NCBI GenBank assembly: GCA_036406595.1
Contig: DASXAR010000088.1
Span: 1-22,254, forward strand
From: VRUE01 sp036406595
GTDB lineage: Bacteria; Actinomycetota; Thermoleophilia; Solirubrobacterales; 70-9
DNA: 22,254 nucleotides
Direction: 5' to 3'
The translations under genes were made by a program, and so were the position numbers. Positions within the stretch are counted from its first letter, which is position 1. The number at the start of each line of letters is the position of its first letter. Shown piece by piece: positions 1 through 6,483 of the stretch. The notes under the pieces were generated by a model. The model was not told the DNA's origin and did not search any database. It was given only the letters and a program-made list of their open reading frames with translations.

Positions 1-16
1 CATCTCGCCGCTCCGC

Positions 17-112
17 TGTTCCTTTGTCTGGCAATGCATGCCGTCCCGTGGTTCTCTTGTCCGGCTAGGGATGCCGTGGTTCCTTTGTCCGGCTATGGGT
101 GACAAAGGAACC
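17..112. repeat. REP-like cluster of GTTCCTTTGTC repeats ending in a hairpin
   Basis: Three direct, imperfect copies of GTTC(CT/TC)TTGTC(T/C)GGC start at about 18, 51 and 79, and an inverted copy follows. The third copy and the inverted copy form a perfect 12-bp stem (GGTTCCTTTGTC at 78-89, GACAAAGGAACC at 101-112) with an 11-nt loop. It lies beyond the tilS stop codon on the minus strand, so it could also terminate tilS transcription. Repetition plus a terminal inverted copy resembles REP/BIME-type intergenic repeats; no REP-associated transposase is in the window. Confidence 0.55.
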
Positions 113-130
113 GCGCGACAGAAAAGCGCG

Positions 131-235
131 GGGATGCCGCGCTCTCGAAGCGGGACGCCGCGCTAGTGACGCGGGAGTCAGCGCTCGGCGCGAAGGAGTC
201 AGCGCTCGGCGCGGAGAACGCCGCGCTCGGCGATC
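131..235. repeat. Five-unit 21-nt minisatellite at the 3' end of tilS
   Basis: Units at 131-151, 152-172, 173-193, 194-214 and 215-235 can be laid end to end with no gaps. All share the core GCGCT at the same offset. Units 3 and 4 are nearly identical (GGAGTCAGCGCTCGGCGCG at 174-192 and 195-213). The period equals seven codons, so the array keeps the tilS frame. The tilS stop (199-201) lies in unit 4, and unit 3 contains the same stop codon again at 178-180. The array therefore spans the coding end and 3' flank. Confidence 0.75.
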
Positions 236-1164
236 GCGCGGACGCCGCCGCCGAGGTCGAGCATCGCGGTGCCGGTGCGGCGCAGGGCGGCAACCTCCTC
301 GGCATGGCGGGCGGCGCCGGCGACCGGGCGGCCGGCGGCGCGGTCGGCGAGCTGCTGGACGACGAGGCGGCGCAGGGCGGGCGGCAGCTCGGCGAGGCGC
401 TCGAGGGTGATCGTGTTGCGGGGCGAGCCGCCGCCGCCGTCGATCTCGGCGGCGACCAGCTCGTCGAGGACCTCGGCCTCGGCGCGGAGGAGCTCCGCAG
501 TTCGCAGAACGTTGCTCGCCGCCGCCGGGTGGATCTCGGCGAGGGCGGCGGCGAGGCCGTGGCGAACCCGGTTGCGCGCGTAGGAGGCCTCGGCGTTGGT
601 CGGGTCGTCGCGCCATTCGAGGCCGCGCTCCCGGCAGTAGGCGGTCGTCTGCTCGCGGGTGAAGGCAAGGAGGGGACGAACAAGCCTGCCGTCGCGGGGG
701 CGCATCCCGAGCAGGGCGCGGCGGCTCGGCGAGGAGGCGAGGCGATAGAGGATCGTCTCGACCTGGTCGTCGGCGGTGTGGCCGGTGGCGACCGCCGCGT
801 CAAGCCGCTCGGCGAGGCGGGCGGCCGCGGCGTAGCGCGCGTCGCGGGCCCAGGCCTGGAGGTTTCCGGGGCCCTCCGGGCGGCGCGGTCGCTCGATCTC
901 GAGCGTGACCGCAAGCCGCTCGCAGAGCGCCTCGCAGTGCTCCTGGTCGGCGTCGGAGTCCTCGCGGAGGCGGTAGTTGACGTGCAGCGCCGTCACCCGG
1001 TCCGCGCCAAGCAGCCGTGCCGCGATGTCGAGCAGGCAGGTCGAGTCGCGGCCCCCCGAGATCATCGCGACGGCGGCCGTACCGGCGGGCAGCATGCCGG
1101 CGGCGGCGACCGCCTCGAGCATTCGCTCGCTCTCGCGCTCGGCGGGGGCCTTCTTTGCGTCCAT
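199..1164 (-). CDS. tilS: tRNA(Ile)-lysidine synthetase TilS
   Basis: This enzyme uses ATP and lysine to convert C34 of the CAU-anticodon tRNA-Ile to lysidine, switching it from Met to Ile identity and AUG to AUA reading; it is cytosolic and normally essential. The 321-residue product has the PP-loop ATP-pyrophosphatase signature SGGRDS at residues 36-41 and TilS-type blocks downstream (LHVNYRLRED, ATGHTADDQVETIL, WRDDPTN, YARNRVRH). It is about the size of the short TilS form without the C-terminal tRNA-binding domains of the 430-residue E. coli enzyme. The ATG start lies in a 12-nt palindrome CCATATATATGG (1161-1172). There is no Shine-Dalgarno sequence, and a TACCCT -10-like hexamer lies 8 nt upstream, so it may be leaderless. 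The C-terminal codons form part of a 21-nt minisatellite. Confidence 0.95.
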   Translation of the reverse strand: MDAKKAPAERESERMLEAVAAAGMLPAGTAAVAMISGGRDSTCLLDIAARLLGADRVTALHVNYRLREDSDADQEHCEALCERLAVTLEIERPRRPEGPGNLQAWARDARYAAAARLAERLDAAVATGHTADDQVETILYRLASSPSRRALLGMRPRDGRLVRPLLAFTREQTTAYCRERGLEWRDDPTNAEASYARNRVRHGLAAALAEIHPAAASNVLRTAELLRAEAEVLDELVAAEIDGGGGSPRNTITLERLAELPPALRRLVVQQLADRAAGRPVAGAARHAEEVAALRRTGTAMLDLGGGVRAIAERGVLRAER

Positions 1165-1172
1165 ATATATGG

Positions 1173-1178
1173 AGGGTA
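1173..1178 (-). promoter_or_regulatory. Candidate -10 box of tilS (leaderless)
   Basis: TACCCT on the minus strand fits TANNNT and ends 8 nt before the tilS ATG. No ribosome-binding site is present between them. No convincing -35 was seen. Confidence 0.35.
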
Positions 1179-1191
1179 GGCCCAGCCCCGT

Positions 1192-1212
1192 GGGTGGCAG
1201 GTAGGACCACCC
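1192..1212. terminator. Weak hairpin between the cyclase and tilS genes
   Basis: GGGTGG (1192-1197) pairs with CCACCC (1207-1212) around a 9-nt loop, 25 nt downstream of the cyclase stop on the minus strand. It has no U-tract. It could be a weak terminator or incidental. Confidence 0.25.
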
Positions 1213-1236
1213 GAGACGCCGCCGACCAGAGTGCGG

Positions 1237-2427
1237 TTACCCCGCGCCGTCGGTGACCGCGAAGAGGGGCGTCGGTTCGAGGAACCCCTTGAGGCCCACC
1301 TCGCCGATCGGCTCGCAGTTGAGACCACGGCCCTCGAGGAAGCCGGTCACCGAATCGGTGACGAGGACCTCGCCCGCCTGGGCGTGCCCGACCACGCGGT
1401 GGGCGAGGTTGACGTGGGTGCCGAAGTAGTCGCCGTCGCGGTAGACCGCCTGCGCGTAGTGGACCGCGACGCGGGGCCGCGGGCGCTCCGGGAAGCCCTC
1501 GAGCAGGCCGACCGCCCACACGGTCAGCGAGCCGGGGTCGGGAGAGACCAGCATCACCTCGTCGCCGATCGTCTTCACCACCGTCGCCTCGGGCGGCAGC
1601 GTCGCCTCGACCGTTTCGATGAACCGCTCGACCACGTCGAGCGCCTCGAGGTCGCCCTCCTCCTCGGTGTAGCGGGTGAATCCGGTGAGGTCGATGAAGC
1701 AGAGCGTCACCGGGATGTGGTGGACCTGCGAGGCGGCGCCGTCCAGTTCGCTCTCCATGTGGCCGACCACGTCCTGCTCCAAGAAGAAGCGCAGATAGCG
1801 GTTGTGGAGGTATTCGGCGAGCGGGGTCGCGAGCGGCAGGATGTCGGCGGCGAGCTCGCCCATCTCTTCGGCGATCTCCAGCTCGGGCAGGGCGTCGCGA
1901 ATCATCGGTTCGTGCACGTAGAGGTGGAAGAGCCGCACCTCGGCGTCGGCGATCCGCCGCATCGACTGGACATAGACGCGGACCAGCTGGAGGAAGGCGA
2001 CCAGGGGGAAGCCCGCCGCAAGGACCCTCGCGCAGTGGCGCAGCGCCCGCACGTCGTCGGGGTCGAGCATCCGCTCGTGGCCGAGCGGGGTGCCGAGGAT
2101 GACCAGGATGCGCTCGATCAGCTCCGGCTCGAGCCCGGTCTCGGCGGCGACGTCCTCGACGGTCACCTGCTCCCCCCTGGCCGGGAAGAGGTCCTCGACG
2201 ATGCCGAAGGCGAGCCGCCCCTCGCGGCCGGCGCGCTTCAGTTCCTCCAGCGAATGCCCGCGCTCGCGCAGCCTTGCGACGACCCGCGCCTGGGCGGCGG
2301 CGGCCGCCGTCCAGCGCCCCCGCCGCACCGGCACGATCTTCTCCTGCGCCCAGCGTTTGAGGGTGCTCGTCGAGACGCCCGACCTTCGCGACGCCTCGCC
2401 GAGTGAGATCCGTTGGTCAGCCGGCAT
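1237..2427 (-). CDS. Class III adenylate cyclase with N-terminal MerR-type helix-turn-helix
   Basis: The protein (396 residues) is predicted to make cAMP from ATP. Residues about 6-70 look like a MerR-family DNA-binding domain (ISLGEASRRSGVSTSTLKRWAQ, then a helical stretch RLRERGHSLEELK). Residues about 85-225 resemble the helical regulatory region of Rv1264-type cyclases (VTVEDVAAETGLEPELIERIL and AGFPLVAFLQLVRVYVQ). Residues about 235-390 are the cyclase homology domain. Catalytic residues appear complete: metal ligands D246 (FIDLTGFT) and D289 (TIGDE), adenine-selecting K285 and D333, transition-state N340 and R344 (HVNLAHR). K/D at the specificity positions favours ATP over GTP. No membrane segment is visible, so it should be cytosolic. 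The start ATG has no Shine-Dalgarno sequence; TAGCCT lies 9 nt upstream. It is divergent from a nucleoside phosphorylase-family gene. The class is secure; the MerR assignment rests on pattern only. Confidence 0.88.
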   Translation of the reverse strand: MPADQRISLGEASRRSGVSTSTLKRWAQEKIVPVRRGRWTAAAAAQARVVARLRERGHSLEELKRAGREGRLAFGIVEDLFPARGEQVTVEDVAAETGLEPELIERILVILGTPLGHERMLDPDDVRALRHCARVLAAGFPLVAFLQLVRVYVQSMRRIADAEVRLFHLYVHEPMIRDALPELEIAEEMGELAADILPLATPLAEYLHNRYLRFFLEQDVVGHMESELDGAASQVHHIPVTLCFIDLTGFTRYTEEEGDLEALDVVERFIETVEATLPPEATVVKTIGDEVMLVSPDPGSLTVWAVGLLEGFPERPRPRVAVHYAQAVYRDGDYFGTHVNLAHRVVGHAQAGEVLVTDSVTGFLEGRGLNCEPIGEVGLKGFLEPTPLFAVTDGAG

Positions 2428-2436
2428 CGGTCCCCG

Positions 2437-2442
2437 AGGCTA
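2437..2442 (-). promoter_or_regulatory. Candidate -10 box of the cyclase gene
   Basis: TAGCCT (TANNNT) on the minus strand ends 9 nt before the cyclase ATG, with no ribosome-binding site between. Confidence 0.35.
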
Positions 2443-2450
2443 GCCAACCC

Positions 2451-2499
2451 GCCGACGGGCCGGTTTCCCACCAATACCGTGGGAATACGGCCCGTCGGC
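2451..2499. repeat. 49-nt interrupted palindrome in a divergent intergenic region
   Basis: GCCGACGGGCCG (2451-2462) pairs perfectly with 2488-2499. After a 2x2 internal loop, TTCCCAC (2465-2471) pairs with GTGGGAA (2479-2485) around a 7-nt loop. It lies between two divergent starts, so it is not a 3'-end terminator for either flanking gene. It is either a regulatory site or a REP-like element, and its build resembles the hairpin at 18631-18682. Confidence 0.6.
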
Positions 2500-2535
2500 A
2501 TAGGGCGGAGGGCGGCGGGGGCTCTCACCTTGATC

Positions 2536-2541
2536 TAGGGT
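2536..2541 (+). promoter_or_regulatory. Candidate -10 box of the phosphorylase-family gene
   Basis: TAGGGT ends 8 nt before the ATG at 2550. No Shine-Dalgarno sequence precedes the start, so transcription may begin at or next to the start codon. Confidence 0.35.
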
Positions 2542-2549
2542 GGCGCGGC

Positions 2550-3215
2550 ATGCCACAACGTCTGCGTCCCAGCGCTCCGGTGGCCGCCGCGGCGGTGCTG
2601 GTCGGCGACCCCGGCAGGGCCCTGATGCTCGCCCAGGAGCTGCTCGAGGAGCCGAAGATGAGCAACCACGCGCGCGGCCTCTGGGGCTACACGGGCCGGC
2701 GGCCGCAGGGCGGCGAGCTGACGATCCAGGCGACCGGGATGGGCGGGCCGAGCGCGGCGCTCGTCGTCGCCGACCTGGCCAAGCTCGGCGTCCGCCGGGC
2801 GGTGCGGGTCGGCACCTGCGCCGGGTTCCCGGGCGGGGCGCGATCGGGCGAGCTGGTGCTCGTCTCGGGGGCGATCTCCGCCGGCGGCAGCTCCGCCGCC
2901 TTCGGCGTCGAGACGGGTGGCTCGGCGCTCCCCGACCCGGAGCTGCTTGAGGACCTGCGGGCCGAGCTCGGGGACGAGGCACGCGTCGCCGAAGTCGCCA
3001 GCCTCGACGCGATGCCGCCCGCCGGCGCCGACGGGCCGGGCGCGGCCGCCGACATGCAGACCGTCGCCGTGCTGGCCCGCAGCGGCGAGCTCGGCCTGGC
3101 GGCCGCCGCGGTGCTCGTGGTCAGCGAGGAGACGGGCGGGGCGGGGCGGTTGGAGGACGAGCGGCTGGAGGCCGCGACGAAACGCGCGGGAGCGGCCGCC
3201 GCCGCAGTTCTCTAA
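2550..3215 (+). CDS. Purine/uridine nucleoside phosphorylase-family protein (PNP_UDP superfamily)
   Basis: Members cleave nucleosides with phosphate to base plus ribose-1-phosphate in nucleotide salvage. The 221-residue product shows the family's phosphate-binding start VLVGDPGRA (residues about 17-25), a central ATGMGGPSAALV block and VRVGTCAGF. The start chosen is the ATG at 2550. A 49-codon upstream extension to 2403 would run back through the 2451-2499 palindrome and into the start of the divergent cyclase gene, and it looks non-coding. It is a little short for the family. The ribose-binding E-M-E of DeoD/Udp enzymes is read here as D-M-Q (ADMQTVAVLA), and the VSD-type position reads VSEE. 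Substrate choice therefore cannot be read from the sequence and activity may differ. It is convergent with the phasin-like gene, with a perfect hairpin between. Confidence 0.8.
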   Translation: MPQRLRPSAPVAAAAVLVGDPGRALMLAQELLEEPKMSNHARGLWGYTGRRPQGGELTIQATGMGGPSAALVVADLAKLGVRRAVRVGTCAGFPGGARSGELVLVSGAISAGGSSAAFGVETGGSALPDPELLEDLRAELGDEARVAEVASLDAMPPAGADGPGAAADMQTVAVLARSGELGLAAAAVLVVSEETGGAGRLEDERLEAATKRAGAAAAAVL

Positions 3216-3232
3216 CCGTCCGGCGCCATCAA

Positions 3233-3259
3233 CTCTAACCCTCAAGTCGAGGGTTAGAG
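3233..3259. terminator. Bidirectional hairpin terminator candidate
   Basis: CTCTAACCCTC (3233-3243) pairs perfectly over 11 bp with GAGGGTTAGAG (3249-3259) around the loop AAGTC. It sits between two convergent genes, 17 nt after one stop and 8 nt after the other. No U-run follows on either strand. Confidence 0.6.
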
Positions 3260-3267
3260 CGCCAAAG

Positions 3268-3570
3268 TCAGCCGGCGCGCTTGATCGTGTTCAGCTCGCG
3301 GGTCACCCTGTCGAGCTCGTCCTCGACGTCCTCGAGTCGCCGCGAAAGGGCCCTGAGGCGTCGCTCGAGGCGCTCGACGTCGGTCGCGGAGGGCAGGTTG
3401 AGGGCGGCCATCGCCGCCTGCTGGGCCTCCACCGCCTTCTCGCGAGCCCCGAAGGCAGCGGCGAGGGCGTTCTCGAGCACCTGGCTGTCGAGAAGCGCCT
3501 GCGCAAGCTCGCCCAGGGCCTGCTCGGAGCGCGCCCTGAAGCCGTCCTGATCCTCGTCCTCGACGCTCAT
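3268..3570 (-). CDS. Small coiled-coil phasin-like protein
   Basis: This 100-residue protein is almost entirely helical. It has an acidic N terminus (MSVEDEDQDG), an amphipathic Ala/Gln-rich middle (residues 17-58) and a heptad-like C-terminal coiled coil from about 62 to 98 (VERLERRLRALSRRLEDVEDELDRVTREL). The break NLPSATDVERLERRL resembles the polyhydroxyalkanoate granule-associated (phasin) family, where an amphipathic helix is followed by an oligomerising coiled coil. The assignment is by resemblance only and no PHA synthase is in the window. No Shine-Dalgarno sequence precedes the ATG; TAAGCT lies exactly 6 nt upstream, pointing to a leaderless mRNA. Confidence 0.7.
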   Translation of the reverse strand: MSVEDEDQDGFRARSEQALGELAQALLDSQVLENALAAAFGAREKAVEAQQAAMAALNLPSATDVERLERRLRALSRRLEDVEDELDRVTRELNTIKRAG

Positions 3571-3576
3571 TACGCC

Positions 3577-3582
3577 AGCTTA
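3577..3582 (-). promoter_or_regulatory. -10 box of the phasin-like gene (leaderless)
   Basis: TAAGCT on the minus strand is separated from the ATG by 6 nt. The same hexamer and spacing precede the LysR gene start at 9547. Confidence 0.5.
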
Positions 3583-3672
3583 ACGAGCGTATCCGGGCAA
3601 GCTGGAATGCTCCGCGCCCACAGGCATGGATGAGACCTTGATTAAGGACTTGTTGGGGGGCGCCGCAACTCA

Positions 3673-3701
3673 TTGCACGCACGCAGGCGAATCAGTAGCG
3701 T
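3673..3701 (+). promoter_or_regulatory. Sigma70-type promoter for the wall-hydrolase unit
   Basis: TTGCAC (3673-3678), a 17-nt spacer and TAGCGT (3696-3701) fit a housekeeping promoter. The predicted start near 3708 gives a leader of about 70 nt, which holds a small 6-bp hairpin (TACCCG 3745-3750 with CGGGTA 3757-3762) and a GAGG ribosome-binding site at 3765-3768. The rest of 3571-3777 holds nothing else I recognise. Confidence 0.5.
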
Positions 3702-3777
3702 GGGCGAGCCTTTCGCGTGGGGAGAGACCGGGCGCGGGTTGCCTTACCCGTGATTCCGGGTATCGAGGCGCCGTCGA

Positions 3778-6483
3778 ATGACAAAAAAGCTGACACTGAT
3801 CATGGCTCTGGCCGGCTTCGCCGTGGCAACCGCTTTCGGCGTCGGGATGGCAGGCGCCGATCAGGTCGAATCGCTCGGGGGCAACGCCTCGGCGGAGCCG
3901 ATCTCGCCCGCCACCGCCCTCCCGACCAGCGAACTCCCCGCCTGCTCGAACGAAGTCGACGACGACCGCGACGGCCTCACCGACCTCGAAGACCCCGACT
4001 GCACCGACCCCAGCGACCCCGAGGAGGCCCCTGAAGAACCCAGCGGAGGCGCCCCCGAAGCTCCCCCCACGAGTCAGCCCCCTGCGGCGGCCGGCGGCGT
4101 CCAGCAGGGCGAATCGCTCGAAGCGGCGAAGGCTCCCGCCGCGCAGGGCGGCGTCACCCGCCACGAGACGATCGGCGAACCCGGGGGCGGGGCCAGCAGC
4201 GGCGGGGTCACCGCGCCGCCCGCGACCGCCGGGGTCCAGCCAGCGGTCGAAGGGTCCAACGGCGGGTCCAAATTCAACGCCGGCGGCTCGCCCACCACGC
4301 TCAACCCGAGCACGACGATCGCGACCTTCGGCCCGGCGCCGCTCGGCGTCCCCAACTTCGTCATCGACTCCTTCGAGATCCCGCCCTTCCTGCTGCCGAT
4401 CTACCAGGCCTGCGGCACCGAGTACGGGATCCCATGGGAGGTGCTCGCCTCGATCAACAAGATCGAGACCGGCTTCGGCACCAACCTGAACGTCTCCAGC
4501 GCCGGCGCGATGGGCTGGATGCAGTTCCTGCCCTCGAGCTGGCAGACCTACGGGCTGGATGCGAACGGCGACGGGCGCCAGGACCCGTACAACCCGGTCG
4601 ACGCGATCTGCGCCGCCGCCCACTACCTGAAGGTCGCGGGTGGCGACAAGGACCTCGCGAAGGCGATCTTCGCCTACAACCACGCCGACTGGTACGTCGA
4701 AGAGGTGCTCCTCTACGCCCGCGCATACGGCAGGCTCCCCGCCCAACTGGTCGGCTCGCTGACCGGCCTCACGGAGGGCGCCCACTTCCCGGTCGCCGCC
4801 GACGCCCGCTACGCGGACGACCTCTCGACCCGGGCGGCGCTCAGCAAGGCGACCCCGAAGCAGCGAGGCGAATACGGCAATGCCGCCGAAATCGTCTCCT
4901 CCTCGCCGACCCGGCGCGGGATCAACATCTTCGCGGAAGAGGGCGCCCCGGTGGTCGCCGTGAACGACGGGGTGATCCGCAAGCTCGGCCGCTCGAAGCG
5001 GCTGGGTCGCTTCCTGGTGCTCGAAGACGCCTACGGCAACCGCTTCACCTACGCCGAACTGGGCAGGTTCGCCGGACGCGACCGCTCCCTCGTGACCAGC
5101 AGCGGCAGGCGGCGGCCGGCCCCGGTCGAAAGCCAGAACCTGCGCCCACGGGTCTACGCGCTGCCCGGGCGGGTGGACCGGGCAACCCGCGAAGAGGCGC
5201 GGCGGTCGACCGAGCACACGGCCCCGCCAACCGGAACCCTCAGGGTCGGGTCGAGGGTGATAGCAGGGACCGTGCTGGCGCGGATCGCCGGCGGCAGCGA
5301 CGGCGTCGACCCCCACATCAACTTCTCGATCCGGCCGGCCGGGCGCGGCGCCCCGCGGATCGACCCGAAGCCGATCCTCGACGGCTGGAAGCTGCTGGAA
5401 GCGACGGCGATCTACCGGGCCAAGGGCCGCAACCCGCTGACCGCCGGCCTCGGCGGTGCCGGGGTGCTGCTGCTCTCCAAGGAGGCCCTGGAGCAGCGCG
5501 TCCTCGCCGACAAGCACCTCTCGATCTACCCCTGCGGGCGGACAGACATCGTCACCGGGCAGATCGACCGGCGGGTGCTGGCGATGCTCGAGTACCTGAG
5601 CGCGAAGGGCTTCAGGCTCGGGATCACCGCGCTGAAGTGCGGTCACAGCTACCTGACGAGCTCGGGCAACGTCTCCGAGCATTCGACCGGCGGCGCGGTA
5701 GACATCGCGGAAATCGACGGCGTCCCGGTGACCGGGCACCAGGGGCCGGGCACCCTCACCGACGAGCTGATCAAGACGGTGCTGCAGCTGCAGGGGACGA
5801 TGCACCCTCATCAGGTGATCTCGCTCGAGGACCTGCCCGGCGAAACGAGCTTGGCCCTGCCCGACCACTACGACCACGTTCACGTCGGATACTCGCCTGG
5901 CTTCGAAGCCGAATACGTGACCCCCTTCCTGAGCGCGACGCAGGGCAGGATCGACCAGGGGGTCGACTTCACCGGCACCGGGCCGATTCTCGCGATCGGC
6001 GACGCCCAGATCCTCGCCACCGGCGCCCCCGGCTGGCCGGAAGGCGGCGGGGTCCTCTACCGCCTCCTGAGCGGGCCCGAAACCGGCCGCGTCGTCTACG
6101 TCTACGAGGGCCTCAGGGCAACCGTCCACGCCGGGCAGCGGGTCTCCGCCGGCCAGCAGATCGCGACCTTCGTCGAGGGCGGCTCGATCGAGATCGGCTT
6201 CGCCGACGAGAAGGGGGTGCCGCTCAGCCATGCCGTCTACCACGAGGGCGACGAAACCGTCTGGGGCCGCCGCATGGCCGACTTCCTCGGCGGGCTCGGA
6301 TCGACTGCCCTCTTCCCGGGCTTCGGGGAACTGGCGCCGGACAAGTGGAACCGGCTGATCAGGCGACTCGGCAGGATCGAAAACCCGACCGTGCCCAGCT
6401 CTCCGTCGAAGTACTCGCTGCCCGCCGACCGGGGGGAGCAGAGCGGTGACGGTGGCGGAGGCAGCGGCGCCGGCGGCGACTGA
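3778..6483 (+). CDS. Exported multidomain peptidoglycan hydrolase (SLT transglycosylase, degenerate LytM lobes, M15-like peptidase)
   Basis: A 901-residue exported protein predicted to cut peptidoglycan. In order: signal peptide (about 1-27, cut near AGA); acidic Asp motif DDDRDGLTDLEDPDC (61-75), probably calcium-binding; a Pro/Gly/Glu-rich linker to about 190; an SLT/MltB-type lytic transglycosylase domain (about 200-320) with catalytic E230 in INKIETGFG, the AMGWMQFLPSSW block and a DANGDGRQD loop (261-269). A LytM/M23-like lobe follows (about 378-535), but its zinc ligands read RRGINI and PHINF instead of HxGxD and HxH. Next is an M15-like carboxypeptidase domain (about 568-705) with ligands H635, D642 and H702 (EHSTGGAVDI, DHVHVGY). 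A second LytM-like lobe (about 728-825) also lacks HxH. The ATG has GAGG 9 nt upstream. Its 3' end overlaps the next gene. Domain limits are by eye; a role in growth, division or sporulation-like remodelling cannot be separated. Confidence 0.9.
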   Translation: MTKKLTLIMALAGFAVATAFGVGMAGADQVESLGGNASAEPISPATALPTSELPACSNEVDDDRDGLTDLEDPDCTDPSDPEEAPEEPSGGAPEAPPTSQPPAAAGGVQQGESLEAAKAPAAQGGVTRHETIGEPGGGASSGGVTAPPATAGVQPAVEGSNGGSKFNAGGSPTTLNPSTTIATFGPAPLGVPNFVIDSFEIPPFLLPIYQACGTEYGIPWEVLASINKIETGFGTNLNVSSAGAMGWMQFLPSSWQTYGLDANGDGRQDPYNPVDAICAAAHYLKVAGGDKDLAKAIFAYNHADWYVEEVLLYARAYGRLPAQLVGSLTGLTEGAHFPVAADARYADDLSTRAALSKATPKQRGEYGNAAEIVSSSPTRRGINIFAEEGAPVVAVNDGVIRKLGRSKRLGRFLVLEDAYGNRFTYAELGRFAGRDRSLVTSSGRRRPAPVESQNLRPRVYALPGRVDRATREEARRSTEHTAPPTGTLRVGSRVIAGTVLARIAGGSDGVDPHINFSIRPAGRGAPRIDPKPILDGWKLLEATAIYRAKGRNPLTAGLGGAGVLLLSKEALEQRVLADKHLSIYPCGRTDIVTGQIDRRVLAMLEYLSAKGFRLGITALKCGHSYLTSSGNVSEHSTGGAVDIAEIDGVPVTGHQGPGTLTDELIKTVLQLQGTMHPHQVISLEDLPGETSLALPDHYDHVHVGYSPGFEAEYVTPFLSATQGRIDQGVDFTGTGPILAIGDAQILATGAPGWPEGGGVLYRLLSGPETGRVVYVYEGLRATVHAGQRVSAGQQIATFVEGGSIEIGFADEKGVPLSHAVYHEGDETVWGRRMADFLGGLGSTALFPGFGELAPDKWNRLIRRLGRIENPTVPSSPSKYSLPADRGEQSGDGGGGSGAGGD

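Noticed and set aside
1161..1172. Palindrome CCATATATATGG as an operator of tilS
   Set aside because: It includes the start codon and is simple alternating AT sequence; chance is a sufficient explanation without conservation data.
3571..3777. c-di-AMP (ydaO-type) riboswitch before the wall hydrolase
   Set aside because: Such riboswitches often precede actinobacterial wall hydrolases, but I could not find the conserved core blocks, and the predicted leader is only about 70 nt.
3670..6243. 857-codon open frame on the minus strand opposite the wall hydrolase
   Set aside because: It is a GC-rich shadow: the sequence is Arg/Gly/Ala/Asp-rich without motifs, and the plus-strand protein has clear catalytic domains over the same bases.
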